A stretch of DNA of 64,000 bases from assembly GCA_032622095.1 (NCBI GenBank), contig CP136068.1:14303729-14367728 (forward strand), written 5' to 3'. The notes beneath the pieces are model-generated. The model searched no databases and was not told where the DNA came from. It was given only the letters and a program-made list of their open reading frames with translations. This stretch comes from Siphonodentalium dalli (lineage: Eukaryota > Mollusca > Scaphopoda > Gadilida > Siphonodentaliidae). Within the stretch, counting starts at the first letter, position 1. The number at the start of each line of letters is the position of its first letter. The translations under genes were made by a program, and so were the position numbers. This document shows positions 8,550 to 20,750 of the stretch, in pieces.

Positions 8550-8557
8550 ATTTGCAT
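8550..8557. promoter_or_regulatory. Octamer motif (ATTTGCAT) in U3
   Basis: A perfect POU-factor octamer, about 260 bp upstream of the TATA box within the LTR. A sequence match only; short motifs also occur by chance. Confidence 0.35.
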
Positions 8558-8737
8558 AAATATAAACAATGACATAGGCATATTTGGGTGTGGCGTAATG
8601 GATTTTACGTAACGGTAATAATAGTTATAAGTTTTGTGAATAGAATAAAAGATAATTAGGAAGAATAACACTTAATAATTTAGAATTCCCGCCGAAGCGA
8701 GCGATAAATAAACATGTGAAAAGTGAACTCCGTTACA

Positions 8738-9489
8738 CAACATTTGGTATTTATGGGTTAATTTAACTGAGCTAATTCCACATGGTAGTACCACACCTAC
8801 CATTCGATTTGCTGCCTCTCTGGCTGACAAGACCAGTCTCTGGCACACAAGGCCACCTCTATGGCCAGAACGTTTTGTTTCATAAGGCTGTGGGCATTTA
8901 AATCAATAAAAACAGAATGGACAGGTACTGGTACTAGTATGTGTCAAATTTAACACAATCACCCCAGGGCATATATTTCATCTGATCTTCATGAGAATCC
9001 AGGGTAATTTGTGAGAATATTTACGAGAATCTAGAATTGGATTCTCGCCGAAATATAAGACCTGCACCCTTTATACTGTGAGTATAGCCTGGCCACACAT
9101 GGTGGTATGCTCCTAACAACAGATAGCAATACAACTCAGAAAAATAGGCTTCAAAAAGCGAGTGGGTATGACTTTTCTACACCTGCCAAATTGAATGTCA
9201 GATGTCTTTCAAGCCACTGACATATTCAAAGACACGGACAATCGTAGCTGCACTGTTGATGGAATTGCAATGTTGCAGTGACCAACCTCATACATATACA
9301 TTTATACTGAATGAACAATGTACATGTATTAACTGAATTACTAGGTGTTTAGTTAACATGAATATAAAGACACCCTGATATGGTATTTGTGAACTAAATA
9401 CTTTGCGATTGAACATGGCATACTAGTAGGTCAAATGTGGATGAGTTTAAAAATTTCTAGATTGAATTTACCGTTATTGCAGTCACAAA
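8738..9489. other. AT-rich stretch with no recognised feature
   Basis: Starts at the right edge of the LTR; the target duplication would begin CAACA here if 5 bp long. No long ORF, repeat array or RNA gene seen. Confidence 0.6.
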
Positions 9490-11471
9490 CGAGAGGCCGA
9501 TCACGATCGGCAGATGTTTAACCCATACCTTGGCGATAGCGATTAGCTATTTTTATAAATTTTATAAATCCTTACATCAACCTTTTCATGAGTGCTAAAG
9601 TTTCAACAATTCACACTTAATATAGTGATCATGTGAAAAATATTTAGTTATCACATTGTGTCAACAGGATTGGCGGAGGATGTTAATATTTTTAAGCAAA
9701 TAAACCAAATGACCCTCACTATGCAGGTTAGGGGTGTGTTCTTGTCAACTATGCCAAGAACTACATGTATAAACATAGTCAATGGAAATATTTGAGTTAT
9801 CAAATCGGATAGAATAGGGTTAATCTTACCCAAACTAATGAACTGATAAACACAAAATAGTCTATACAAAGCATGTCATTGGATTTAGAAACCCATACAA
9901 TAAGTCAGTCTCAAGAATACCAGCACCATTAATATTACCCTGGAGCCCAAATGCAACTGAGGGAATTTCAAAATAAGACATTTCCTCTAATGATGAATAT
10001 ATAATTGGTGATTTATTGAAACCCTTACTGAACCTGGATCAAAGTGAAAGGGATAATATTATATCTGTCAATCGCATAATATGTGTCTATGGAATGGTTT
10101 AATTTTAATCCCAAATCCATGCAAATCAAAAGTGGATCACCATCAACCTGGACATAATATAGGAGAATGATCAAACGAAAAGCTTCAAAACCATATGATG
10201 TGTGGAGAGGGTTAATCATTTGCAATGACATCACATCATGGAACTGAGGAATGTGTGGATTAATTTTTGTCTAAGATAAGACAACAGTGTATGTAGACAA
10301 CAATGTCTGTAAAACATCCCTACAAATTAAGTAACAATGGACTATTCCAATTTAATATTTTAGAATAGGTGTCCTATAGTGTTTACATAAACTTTTAGTA
10401 ATGAACCTGTTTCAGCAAAGGGGTTAACTTAATATTGCACAGAAAACAGCACTCCACCAGATAGCCATCAATCAATTTGACATTAATATGATAACAAATC
10501 CTGCCAGCCAGGAGTACCACTATCAGGCTTTATAGCATGTCCATAGACATAGTGATAATTAACTCATTTCAATAACACATGGTCTGCCAGATATGTTCTC
10601 TTAAAATTCCCACCAGTAATTATTTGAATTATAAAGGGTCATAACTCTGTTAAAATATATCGGATCAAACCCATATTCGAACTCGATCTGTATTTAGGGG
10701 TGATAAATTCATATACCAAATTTGGTGCTGATCAGATGAAAAATGTTTTGAGTCATAGCAGCTTGGGTGAATTCTAAGTAAACATAAGAGTGAAAAGGGT
10801 TAATTAAACAATACCAAAAACCATACAGACTAAGAACGTGCTAAGAAAAACCTAGGTAAGAAATATGAGGGAGATCAGAAGAAATATGTTCAACTTATTG
10901 CATTGGATAGCATGTGTGTAAAGGGTTAATTATTTTCTAAACCGATCAACCAATCAATACCAAAAACTATACAGATGAGGGGCATGTCATCATAAACATA
11001 CATATCAAATATGAACACAATCGGACAAAATATACTTTGGTCATAGCATGGGATTTTTGTTTTTTTAATTTTATTTTCGAAAAAGGGTCATAACTCCTTT
11101 AAAATAAATCGGATCAAACCCATATTCGAACTCGATCTGTATTTTGGGCTCTGAAACTCGCATACCAAATTAGGGTCCAATCAGATACAAAATGTTTGAG
11201 TTATGGCAGAATGCGTTAATTCTAAGTTGAAAAAGGGCCATAACTCTGTAACAAAATCTCGGATCAAACACAAATTCGAACTCGATCTGTATTTTAGGTT
11301 GAGAAACCCATATACAATTTGGTTTCGATCGGATAGAAAATGATTGAGTTATCGCATTACTCGTAAAGTGTCTACGGACAGACAGACGGACAGACGGACA
11401 GACGGACCAACGACGAGTGGTCAATCCGGGCAACGACACTATGTTTACCATACTATGGTATGGGTAAACAT
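9490..11471. mobile_element. 2-kb pearl/HINE-like non-autonomous element, copy 1
   Basis: Nearly identical in order and sequence to 45358-47371. It begins with a small palindrome (GCCGATCACGATCGGC). Near its right part are tandem ~145-bp units starting with a CATAACTC word and containing TCGGATCAAACCCATATTCG (about 10634, 11087, 11229). Then come an ACGG/ACAG microsatellite (11378-11406) and a terminal palindrome around CATACTATGGTATG. ATGTTTAACCCATAC near the left end is inverted at the right end. No transposase ORF. Core tandem repeats plus ACGG tract plus terminal hairpin is the pearl/HINE layout known in bivalves. Confidence 0.75.
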
Positions 11472-12375
11472 AAAAATGTATTTGGCGTTTATTTACTGGG
11501 TTATCGCAGTTAAAAATCATTACCGTGGTAAGACTACCGATGGACACCACATGTCAGTCGCTATTATTCGACGTAATACCAATTGATTGTGGTTTACTGG
11601 TGGTACGAACGGTAATTACCGGCCTACATCCACGTTAAAGGGGTCAATTATTTTGCGCATACATGTAGCTGTATATATTCGAATTGAGATTTGATTCGCG
11701 AACCTCATCCCCAATTGAATTCAAAATTTGATTTGACTGTAAACTCAGATTCGCAGGGCCCTAGTAGAGCTAAGCTTAAAAATAAAAAAAACAATGACGG
11801 GCTGGACAAAATACCATAATTACCCCATAGTTGCCAAATGTTAGCATGCATGAACAAATGGACTGACAGACAAATAACATAATACAACTGCAGCCTTCAT
11901 AATTGGCTACGGCAATCAGCATTGCTGAAGCAAACTGGGCCACGGCATATTGTTGCTGTAGCAAATTGCCGAAGCCAAAAAATCTGAATTAAGAGGGCTG
12001 CAACTGGCATAAAAAATTTGGTTAACAATTTTATCCGGTGTGAACAAGCAATGGGTTAACCAAAAACACACCTTGTGACCCAATTATGGGTCAGGCGCAT
12101 GTTTTGCCAAAATTATATTTCAAAATGGAATTTCTCAAAATCTATCTGAAAGTTTTTTTTTTAATTTGGTACAAGCGACTATTGTCACACAATATATGTA
12201 CGAACTTCCAACTAGTTTGAAATTATAATCAAATTTACTATACTTTTATGGCATGAAATACATGTAAAAATTGACATAACTCTGTCAAATATCATTGGAC
12301 CCTGACCAAATTCGACTTGGCCTGAAACACAGCACTATTCATCGGTTTGCGTATCCTTCCCCCACATAGAATGTA
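11472..12375. other. No recognised feature
   Basis: AT-rich single-copy-like DNA. Short degenerate repeats around a TTGCTGAAGCAA-type word at about 11905-11980; nothing else supported. Confidence 0.5.
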
Positions 12376-12620
12376 AGTTAAAGGTACTCCATACAATCAA
12401 ATACCATTTCTTGGCTTCGGGGGTAAAAATACTTTAATCCAGTCTAGGAACACACCCATCAAAGCTCCGATTGAACTGATATCAATTTTTGAAGTTTGTT
12501 ATTTCTCGAGAGGTGTAATAATGTGTCCCAGACACACGTCATCAAACGGAGGGTCTTGGACAAAATTGTGGATGTAGATGGATAACTCTAAATCAAGTGG
12601 TAATGCGGTTAAATGTCATG
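12376..12620. repeat. Left part of an AGGTACTC-ended TTAA-flanked MITE
   Basis: Starts TTAAAGGTACTCC and keeps the internal words CTTGGCTTCGGGGGTA and ACCCATCAA shared with the full copy at 23471-23922. The right half is missing. Confidence 0.55.
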
Positions 12621-12659
12621 ATACTTTAGTGATACATGTAGGCCATATTGGGGACATTC

Positions 12660-12800
12660 TTTATTCCAAGGTTTGCTATTCTGAAAGTTCACTATTTCAA
12701 AGGTTCTCTAGCTATTATGAATGTTCGCTATTCCAAAGGTTCACTATTCTGAAGGCTCACTGTTCCGAAGATTCGCTATTCCGAAGGTTTTTGTTATTTT
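12660..12800. repeat. Degenerate ~18-bp minisatellite
   Basis: About seven units built on AGGTTCGCTATTCCGA with point differences. It makes a spurious short ORF. Confidence 0.7.
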
Positions 12801-13680
12801 AAAAGTTAATTCTATATTCTAAACTAGTATTGAAAGGATTCTTTATCACAAAGTCCTTTTATGAAGGAAATAACTTAATACATTAAAACAAAAAATTTGA
12901 TTTTTATTGGTTTTCGCAATTACATTATGATGTTATTTCTCAATAGATATTCACGTCACGCAGCCCATAAATTACTGTTTCCATGCAATTTAATGTCATT
13001 ATGGGTTATAACAGTTGTGATATATAATGAATACTGGAGTGCCATAACATCCTGATTAGCAGAATATACCGTAGCTGGATAGACCGGTATGAGATGAACA
13101 GCAATTGTGACATTGTGACTTTAAAGGCCCATCTAATTTTGGAGGCACTAATTATTTTTTATTTTTTTATAGAGCCTTCATATACGGTTAATAACAATCT
13201 ATGCCATAACATATGATTAAAACACTATAATATCACCATTTGAAAAAATCTATGTCTCAGAAGATGCCAACAGAGAAATAGAAAACAACTGAAATCATAG
13301 ATAGGTGGTATTTTACCTCAAAAACAATTATAGTGATGGTGCCTTATAATAGTGATGGCATGGGGTGATAGTCTGAGGGTACAATTTAGATAATCTCATG
13401 CAACAGAATGTTCGTATTCTTAGTACCATAAAATAGAACCAGATATAAGTATACAGTGTGTTAAATGCACCACAACCCTGAATATTATATACATACTACT
13501 ATCATTACTATATGGAATGGTAGTGATGAATCGATTCGAGGTAGGCCCATTACCAGTTATGACTACTAAGTAATATGTGACAACACAATATTCGAAGACA
13601 TGAATGCAATTATAATTTATGTCGCAACAAGTGAAAAGAAAAAGATGTATTTGTAGGGCTGAAATTGTTAGGGCCTGCAG
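12801..13680. other. No gene; one short shared repeat fragment
   Basis: 13121-13190 (TTAAAGGCCCATCTAATTTT onward) resembles 55094-55156, with the common element AATTATTTTT...ATATACGGTT, so it is a remnant of a dispersed repeat. Otherwise nothing recognised. Confidence 0.5.
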
Positions 13681-13896
13681 TACTTAATGCCCTAATTAAT
13701 CGACTCCATAACCACAGCAGAATTATGGGTAACTTTTCAGGATTTAGTCGGAAATATGGCTTGCGGCCATTCATCGGAAAGCTCTCGGCGAAAGCTTTCC
13801 GATGAATGGCAGCAAGCCATATTTCCGACTAAATCCTGAAAAGTTACCCATAATTCTGCTGTGATTATGGAGTCGATTAATTAGGGCATTACTGTA
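13681..13896. mobile_element. TA-flanked palindromic MITE, copy A
   Basis: Near-perfect 216-bp foldback. The outer arms contain AATGCCCTAATTAATCGACT and the inner arms GATTTAGTCGGAAATATGGC, with GAAAGCTCTCGGCGAAAGCTTTC at the centre region. Ends resemble CAGTAATGCCC...GGGCATTACTG with flanking TA, as in Tc1/mariner-type elements. No coding capacity. Confidence 0.85.
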
Positions 13897-13959
13897 CGGT
13901 ACGTACGGGATATTCATGACCGGTTATATGGGAGGCCAAATTCACATTTATTATTAATT

Positions 13960-14275
13960 GGTCTGAAGCGCAATTCAATTGCGCTAAGTTTAGTCGGTGC
14001 GACTCTCGATAGCATTACTAATACCTTATGTTTTAGTTGGGCCGATTGCTGAAGCGCAATTCAATTGCGCTGAAGTGCAATCCAATTGCACTGAAGCACA
14101 ATCCAATTGCGCTTAAGTGCAATTCAATTGCGCTTCAGCGCAATCCAGCTTGATTCATGTCAATTGCGCTTCAGCGCAATTCTTTTACAAGCTTACACCC
14201 CTGAATAGATAGGTTATTCCATTATCAATTCATATGGGATAACCACCAATTGCGCTTCAGCGCAATTATTATTAT
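13960..14275. repeat. Cluster of GCGCAATT palindromes
   Basis: At least ten occurrences of GCGCAATT or its complement AATTGCGC, many as the palindromes GCGCAATTCAATTGCGC or AATTGCGCTTCAGCGCAATT, interleaved with unrelated sequence. Confidence 0.75.
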
Positions 14276-14514
14276 TATTATTAAAGTTAGGTTGAATAGG
14301 TGCATGAAGAAAATTAACTGGTATCGCATCGCAATTTGCTACCCAAATTTAGATAATAGCTATGCAATTTGGTATGAATTTTATATGATTTCAGAACAAT
14401 GCTATCTAATTATGTTATTATGAGGTTATTTGCTAATCAAAATTTCAAATGTAATATTTGCTCCCTGAATAGGTGGGTTATTCCATTATCATAAATTCAC
14501 CACATAATAGCATT

Positions 14515-15115
14515 CCCTTCAGGGCGACTCACAAAACATTTCCTTCTGGTTTAGTCAGTGCGACTCTCGATATAGCATTACCTTATGTATTATTCGGGGC
14601 GAAACCAGTACCTTCTGTTTTAGTCGGGGCTTCTCACGATAGGATTAATTTTTATAATCTGTATGAATCGGGCCGACTCAGTATGGCATTGCCTTCTGTA
14701 ATAATCAGGAGGACTCACAATAGCATATTTCCTTCTGTTTTAGTCTGTGCTACTCGTGATAGCATTACATTCTCTATTAATCGTGAAGACTCGCATTATA
14801 ATTTAATAGCTTCTGTTTTAGTCAGGGCTACTCATAATACCATTATCTTCTGTTTTAGTTGGGCCGACTCGCGATAGCATTATCTTCTGTATTATATGGG
14901 GCGATTCACTTTTGGATTATCTTCTTTATTTGTTTGTGCTACTGTCGATGGGATTGATTAGTCATGGCGACTTGCAATAGTATTATGTTCTGTTTTAATC
15001 AGGGCCCCTCGCGATAGCATTACCTTCTGTATTAGTCCGGTGGCTTGCGATACCAATTCAGGGGGAGGGGGTGATACCTTCGTATTAGTCGGGGTGACTT
15101 GCAATACCTGTACCT
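14515..15115. repeat. Degenerate ~45-bp minisatellite (CTTCTGTTTTAGTC type)
   Basis: More than ten diverged units of the form TTCTGTTTTAGTC, GGGGCGACTC, GCGATAGCATTACC. The open frames here are repeat artefacts. Confidence 0.75.
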
Positions 15116-16498
15116 TCTCATGTACTTCTGTTTTGTCCTGGACGGAAATTGCATTGGCTATTAAGCACCTGAGCGCTGACACTGTATATTCAATATTGCC
15201 ATTATTATTTCCCCGACGCAATACACTGGTCGTGATGCTCATCTGTTATATTTGAACAGTTTTTATATGTGGTTGTTTGGGTAGACTTTATTGTCGCGTT
15301 GAGCCACTTCTTTTTGCAAGAATACCGGCACTATAAATCGAAATTATTTTTCTGTGTGGGTGCTGCGTTTCCCGGCGATAAAAATAATATCTGGAAAAAA
15401 CAGTTGTTTTAAAAACCGGAATATGGCGGAAGGTAAACGATATTTTTTCGATCGGGGGTTAATGTCGTGGCATTGTCTGAAAATCTTATCAAATTAATTT
15501 TGTTGCGTAAAACTTGTGTTTATCAGCCATAGGTGTAGTAATTTTCTTTATTCCTCACAATGGATCGTGAGACTAATAACAGGCAGTGTTGTACGATGTA
15601 GGTTTTGGAAATTCCGGTAATGCTGTCAGATGTCAGCATTGTGCTTGTTGTCATGTCGAAATAATTGACAGATTTCTTCAGTTCTGTTCACACAAAAATT
15701 ACAGAAGATAGCACTGATAATACAGACGTACCAAACAAGATTTTATCCATGTAAATCGGATGATATTGGGTGCGCAAAAAATAGTACTCTTGGGTATCAA
15801 ATAAACGTGCTGGCACGCTTATTAATTTTGGAAGAATATGCTGGCCATCACAATTATTTGGTCATGATATATATAAAAGTGAAAATGCCAGCACTATTAA
15901 TAATTTTAGGGGTAAATGTAAACCAGCAATTTTATTCAGCCATCACGTTTATCTGGCACCTGAGGGTACTGATCGAATTTAAATACGAGTAAGGTATAGA
16001 TAATTCTATATAGTTTTAGAGGATATGTAATGAGTCAAAAATTTATACAAAATCTACTAACCGAGTGCTTTATCAAAAGTAGAAACAAATTTAGTGGAAA
16101 AGGTCAATAATTTCATATAGAGATCCTTTTGATCACATAATCACATTTTAGCAAGGAAAAAACAATGTGGAAACAACTTTGGTTAAAAACAATAAATATT
16201 GAGTTCCTTAAGTGAACGTTCAGACGACCACGATTCATTCGTAAGTGGAAGAATCAGGTCCGACGAGATCATGCAGTTTGTTCAGACGATTGTGATGTCG
16301 TTGTACATTATGATATCGATATCATTGCAATGAAGCAGGCCATAAAGATATTAGTCATGTAACTTCTGTTTTTATCACTTACATGTACGGTAGAGTAATT
16401 ACTACCACCACAAATGATCGAATGTATGATCTGGTTGTTTATTATCTCATGAATGTAGTGGGTTATTATTAACCAAGCCTGAGTATAATTTGTCTGGC
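15116..16498. other. No recognised feature
   Basis: AT-rich, with no convincing exon, repeat array or RNA gene. Confidence 0.5.
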
Positions 16499-16546
16499 AT
16501 TTTCAGAATGAGATTCTCATAGGGTGAATTTAGTAATGATCCTTTT
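16499..16546. repeat. Half of a hAT-like foldback
   Basis: TCAGAATGAGATTCTCATAG followed by GGTGAATTTAGT matches one arm of the foldback family at 50836-50998; the other arm is missing. Confidence 0.5.
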
Positions 16547-16734
16547 AAGACTGTTATACATGTAAATGTTTTCTACAGTCAATGCAATGGTTGTATTGTG
16601 TATACGCTTTATTAAAGCGTGCATATTGCGCTTTGATACAACATCTTTTTTATTTTGGCAATCGATTTTGTATTGTATTTATTTCAGGCAAGATATGCCC
16701 ATATATAGTCATACATACAACATATAATTACAAA

Positions 16735-17199
16735 TTAAATATAAAGAAGTTGATTCCAATGATTGAATAGATTTGACCGATAGATCAGATCTGAGTTACA
16801 AATAGCATTCAAAATACTGTTTAAAGATTTATAAATTCTCACACGAAATCCATACACACCCTTTCGAATCAGCACTGTCAGAGAACACATTCTGTCACCT
16901 ACAAACATCCCACTCGCACTACATGATCTCTCATAACCCATAAATTTTCTATATGCATTATTATAACAAACTGTAAGTTTTCTATAACAACGTTTGGTAT
17001 AGTTAATCCAAAGATGAGCACAATATAATGGAGATACGAACATTTTAAATAAATACATTTTCACATTAGGCGAACATTTGTAAAACTTTCTAATAAGCAT
17101 ATTTGAGCGTGAGCATATAGACCGATATTGGCGCATAATATCATTATCATTGTTTGACTGCGAGCAACGATTAATATTCGATGGGCTATTATCGACCAT
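16735..17199 (-). pseudogene. C-terminal fragment of a non-LTR retrotransposon (LINE) reverse transcriptase ORF
   Basis: A 154-codon open segment. Its pattern is that of the region after the RT core in LINE ORF2 proteins: RSNMLIRKFYKCS, then a VKMYLFKMFVSPLYCAHLW block, a YNNAYRKFMGY block and a final IRKGVYGFRVRIYKS. An in-frame TAG lies just upstream of the first ATG, and no RT catalytic box is present, so this is a 5'-truncated copy, the usual product of incomplete LINE integration. The ~150 bp below 16735 may be its 3' UTR. Clade not determined. Confidence 0.7.
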
Positions 17200-17282
17200 T
17201 GGCAGCTAGCCGATTCCAATTATCGGAACATGGCTTGACAGATTGAGAATCTTGTGCAATTTTTGACCACACGACTCACAAA

Positions 17283-17372
17283 CGGTACCCCATATGTTTA
17301 AAGTCGAAAAAGGGGGATAACTCCACCAAAAAAGTCTGACAGACGCCATAATCGCAGGTTCTCAGGTTCCCA
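17283..17372. repeat. Fragment of a pearl-like core repeat
   Basis: GGGGATAACTCCA, GACAGACGCCATAATCGCAG and GGTTCCCATGGT words match the units at 54420-54680. Confidence 0.6.
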
Positions 17373-17394
17373 TGGTGGTTGATGTCTCGGGACA

Positions 17395-17513
17395 TGACAA
17401 TCTGCGGGATGGGATGGGATATGGGACAAAACGACAATCTGCGAGACAGAATTTCAAATTGCATGGGACGGCCGATATCTCGAGGAATACAGGGCGTAGG
17501 GGGCTCATTTTGG
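17395..17513. repeat. Left part of an interrupted ~205-bp tandem unit
   Basis: Contains GACAATCTGCGGGA and GGCCGATATCTCGAGGAATA and ends CATTTTGG at the transposon boundary. The unit resumes at 20751. A second, uninterrupted unit is at 20865-21065. Confidence 0.75.
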
Positions 17514-20500
17514 GGGACACACTATAAAGTGTATGCCGAGGCCGAGGCCGGCTCCAAATAAAAGGTGTAAACGGGGTGTTATATGGCGTTTGGTTCGTTG
17601 TTTCTCAATGGATATTAATGAAATTGGGTGTATATGTCCGGGTTGGGACATGGAATACAATAACGTTTGAATTGTTTTTAAATTCACAAATTTATTGATT
17701 TTATTCAACTTTTTCGTTCTGAAACACACTATAAAGTGTAAACGGCCGGCTCCAATTAAAAGGTGTAAGCGGACGTGATGTCGCATTATCTTCTTTGTTT
17801 ATAAATGGATATGACTGAAATTTAGTACATATGTCCGGGTTATGACATGGTATACATTAACTTTTGAATTGTTTTTAAAATAAAAATATTCTTGATTTTA
17901 TTGAACTTTTCGTTCTTTCGTTCTATAAAGTGTAGCGGCCGGCTCCAATTAAAAGGTGTAAGCGGCTTATGTGCTTAGCGTTATAGGTATAATCGGATTA
18001 ACTAATTGGCGACTCTAGACTATTGTGTTTTGGGGCATTTGAGGTTTTGGCGAAATAATAATTTAAATACATTTATTTTAAATGATAACTTTATTTAATC
18101 ATTATGCATATATAATATAATAAACACATAAAATATAATAACATACATGAGACATACAAACATGATTAGGCCTAAAACAAAATTATCCGTGTTTCTGCTA
18201 ACGGGACCTGTCTTGGGTAGGGTAGGTATGTAGGGATTTAAAACAAAAATATTTTTAATTTTATTTTTTTCACAACCCACTCGGAGGTGCTCCAAGCTGT
18301 ATTTATGATATTTTGACAACCGAGTGGTCATAAACAGTCTTAAATTTTATTCCAAAATAGAGGGAAGGAAGATTGGATAGATAATTAGATATACACAGGT
18401 GCCTGAGTATTACACAATAATATATAGTGGGCCCATGTATCACAGTGGCTCTTCGCCGTTGGAAACATTGTAAATTCATTTTTCTCCAAACATTCTACAA
18501 GATGGCCCCTAAGTTTCTTTTGATCAAAATATTTCATCCCTATTTTACCGGTGATGCAAAATTCTACTAAGAACGCTATTGCAAATAAGTCACAATAAAC
18601 GGAATTGGTTTGCTGAACATTTGCACTTGGGGGACATGAATTGTCGTATTGAAATACAATTGTCCAAGTTGTATTTCCAAAGATGCAGACAACTTGTCTG
18701 CGAATAGACTATCTAAAAGGACTGGTGTGTGCCTACGTGATTGTTATTGTCCATCACAGAAAGCACCCAGTGTCCAGTGCCGGTGTTCTGCTTAATAAGT
18801 ACGTCCTGCCAGATAAGTCAATATTTCTAATAATAGTAACGTGGATGTATAGCCCCGCCCTCGGAGAAATATCGCTGCAATTACGCTGCAATGTTGAAGG
18901 CATATATCTGCCACAGTTCCATTATTGGACAACGTTCTTAACGATCGCATAGTTTCCCCTTTTCTGTTGAATACGACACAAATATATTGTTTGACTGAAT
19001 TTTCGGGCGCGGCCATGTTTATGTACCAAAAGCGGAAGTTCTAACAGGGGAATTCCCTATGTAGTCGCTATAGTGTAAAAATAGGAATAACAGAAACTGA
19101 CGATTTATGCAGTTTATATTTCCTATTTTCGTCAACATCACGATCAACGATCAATGATCAATATTTTTTTTTTTATGTCATGAGGTGGGCTTGTAAAGGA
19201 TCGGCAGCAAAAAAATAACATGAAATTTCAATTTTTTTTTTTTTTTAAAACGAAAATTTGCGGTCGGTCGGATCCGCAAACCATCTTATAAAAAAAAAAG
19301 GCCTAATCGTCGTTTCCATGGCCACATAGTGACTCGGCGACCTAGTCGCTATATGGCCTTGAGTAGATCTGGGAGTGGGACGAGCTGGCCCGTTTCCAAC
19401 CAGCCAACACACCAAAATGTGGCAACAATATCAATGACCCCTGAATCTGAATAATTTCAACGCATGGCCTTTTAGTTTTATGCATTTCAGCGTTTAATTG
19501 TATCGAGGAGGTCAGTTGTACTAACTTACTAAGTAACCTAATTTCGCATCAATGACAATGAATTATATTGAATAGAATTAATTGAATGTTTTCACGCGGA
19601 AAACACTTAAATATTATAATATATAAATTATAATACAGCCTATTACTGTATTAGTATTACAGTAAATTATACTCACTTTGTGATCATCTTGTTTCAAGTT
19701 CGATCTGTATCTGTATGTTGGTCGGTGTAGGAGCCTTGATTTGGCTGTAGCCTGTAGGATCACCGTTGGACGACTTACGCTGTTAATGTTGTTGTTGATG
19801 TTAAATCACATGCGCTGGCCGTGTCCTCCATGCAGATCATGCAGGTGGTTCCATTCAATGATTGTTTTGACAAAGAATGAGTTTTTTTTACTGTTTGTCC
19901 TTATTGTTTCATAGGAAAGCTTCAACTAGTTATAAGAGGACGAAAGTCTTGTAAATATTCTTAGATCTATCTTCTATTCAGGTTGAAATGAAACTCAGTG
20001 AAATTTGCCCGCGTGAATTAGAGTTTGGCATCCGCAGGACACCTGATTCTCAAAGAACACAGAATCTTGAGTGACAGCAAAATAAAAATTTGGCAAAATG
20101 TATTATCCCCGACACGGAGTATGACCTTTACCTTTATGTGCAGAGCCAATCAGAGCACGTCCATAGCACATGTGCCCACCGGGGCCTATGCTTAAGCCAT
20201 TCTATTTTTAGATACTGAGTTATTTGGCAACGTACTTATTAAGCAGAACACCGGTATGGTGGATTTGTGCAGAAGGCTTCTTGGCAGGATCAAATCGTGA
20301 TAAATATTGCCAGGAATTGTTTGGTCCATCGCAATAGGGCGTCAGAGCTCTGTTTGTTGCAAGCCGTTTATTTGTAGATATTTCTAAATTAGTATTTCCC
20401 CAAAAACCTCAAATGATACAAAACACCCAAGACTAATAGTCTAGAGTCGTCAGTTAGTTAATCCGATTACCTATACCGCTAAGCACATAAGCCGCTTACA

Positions 20501-20750
20501 CCTTTTAATTAGAGCCCGCCGTTTACACTTTATAGTGTGTTTCAGAACGAAAAAGTTGAATAAAATCAATAAATTTGTGAATTTAAAAACAATTCAAACG
20601 TTATTGTATGCCATGTCCCAGCCCGGACATATACATCAAATTTCATTAATATCCATTGAGAAACAACGGACAAAACGCCATATAACACCCCGTTTACACC
20701 TTTTATTTGGAGCCGGCCTCGGCCTCGGCATACACTTTATAGTGTGTCCC
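17514..20750. mobile_element. 3.24-kb foldback element with long TIRs and 8-bp target duplication
   Basis: Flanked by CATTTTGG on both sides (17506-17513 and 20751-20758). Ends are GGGACACACTATAAAGTGTA inverted. The right arm is about 375 bp (20375-20750). The left arm (17514-18065) carries an extra ~200-bp tandem duplication around GGCCGGCTCCAATTAAAAGG. Shared inner inverted words recur at 18779 and 20236 (around CCGGTGTTCTGCTTAATAAG). The centre has only short open frames and no recognisable transposase, so it looks non-autonomous. An 8-bp duplication is typical of hAT-type transposition, among others; class not settled. Confidence 0.85.

Larger units (their letters stand above)
1..8737 (-). 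mobile_element. Ty3/gypsy LTR retrotransposon with an extra 3' zinc-finger ORF (3' LTR cut by the window edge)
   Basis: The element reads right to left. Seen in order: 5' LTR (8737-7627), primer binding site, gag, DTG protease, YIDD reverse transcriptase, RNase H, HHCC/DDE integrase with a GPF motif, a 511-codon zinc-finger ORF, a polypurine tract and the start of the 3' LTR. The RT-RNaseH-integrase order and the GPF module define the Ty3/gypsy (Metaviridae) class. The two LTRs can be compared over only 60 bp and differ at one position, which suggests a fairly recent insertion. The copy is probably not autonomous: gag and pol each carry an in-frame TGA and RT carries a frameshift. The left target-site duplication is outside the window. 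Confidence 0.95.
7627..8737 (-). repeat. 5' LTR of the gypsy element
   Basis: 1111 bp. On the minus strand it starts TGTAACGGAG and ends CACTTCACTTCA, giving the canonical TG...CA ends, and is followed after AC by the primer binding site. The TATA box at 8290-8284 implies U3 of about 480 bp and R-U5 of about 630 bp. A poly(A) signal AATAAA lies on the minus strand at 7783-7778. GGGGTC and GACCCC words recur at 8280-8385. Confidence 0.9.

Noticed and set aside
14473-14877. 134-codon plus-strand gene
   Set aside because: Translation of a degenerate minisatellite.
18683-18952. Transposase remnant in the 3.24-kb foldback
   Set aside because: 89 codons, no DDE or RNase H-like motif visible.
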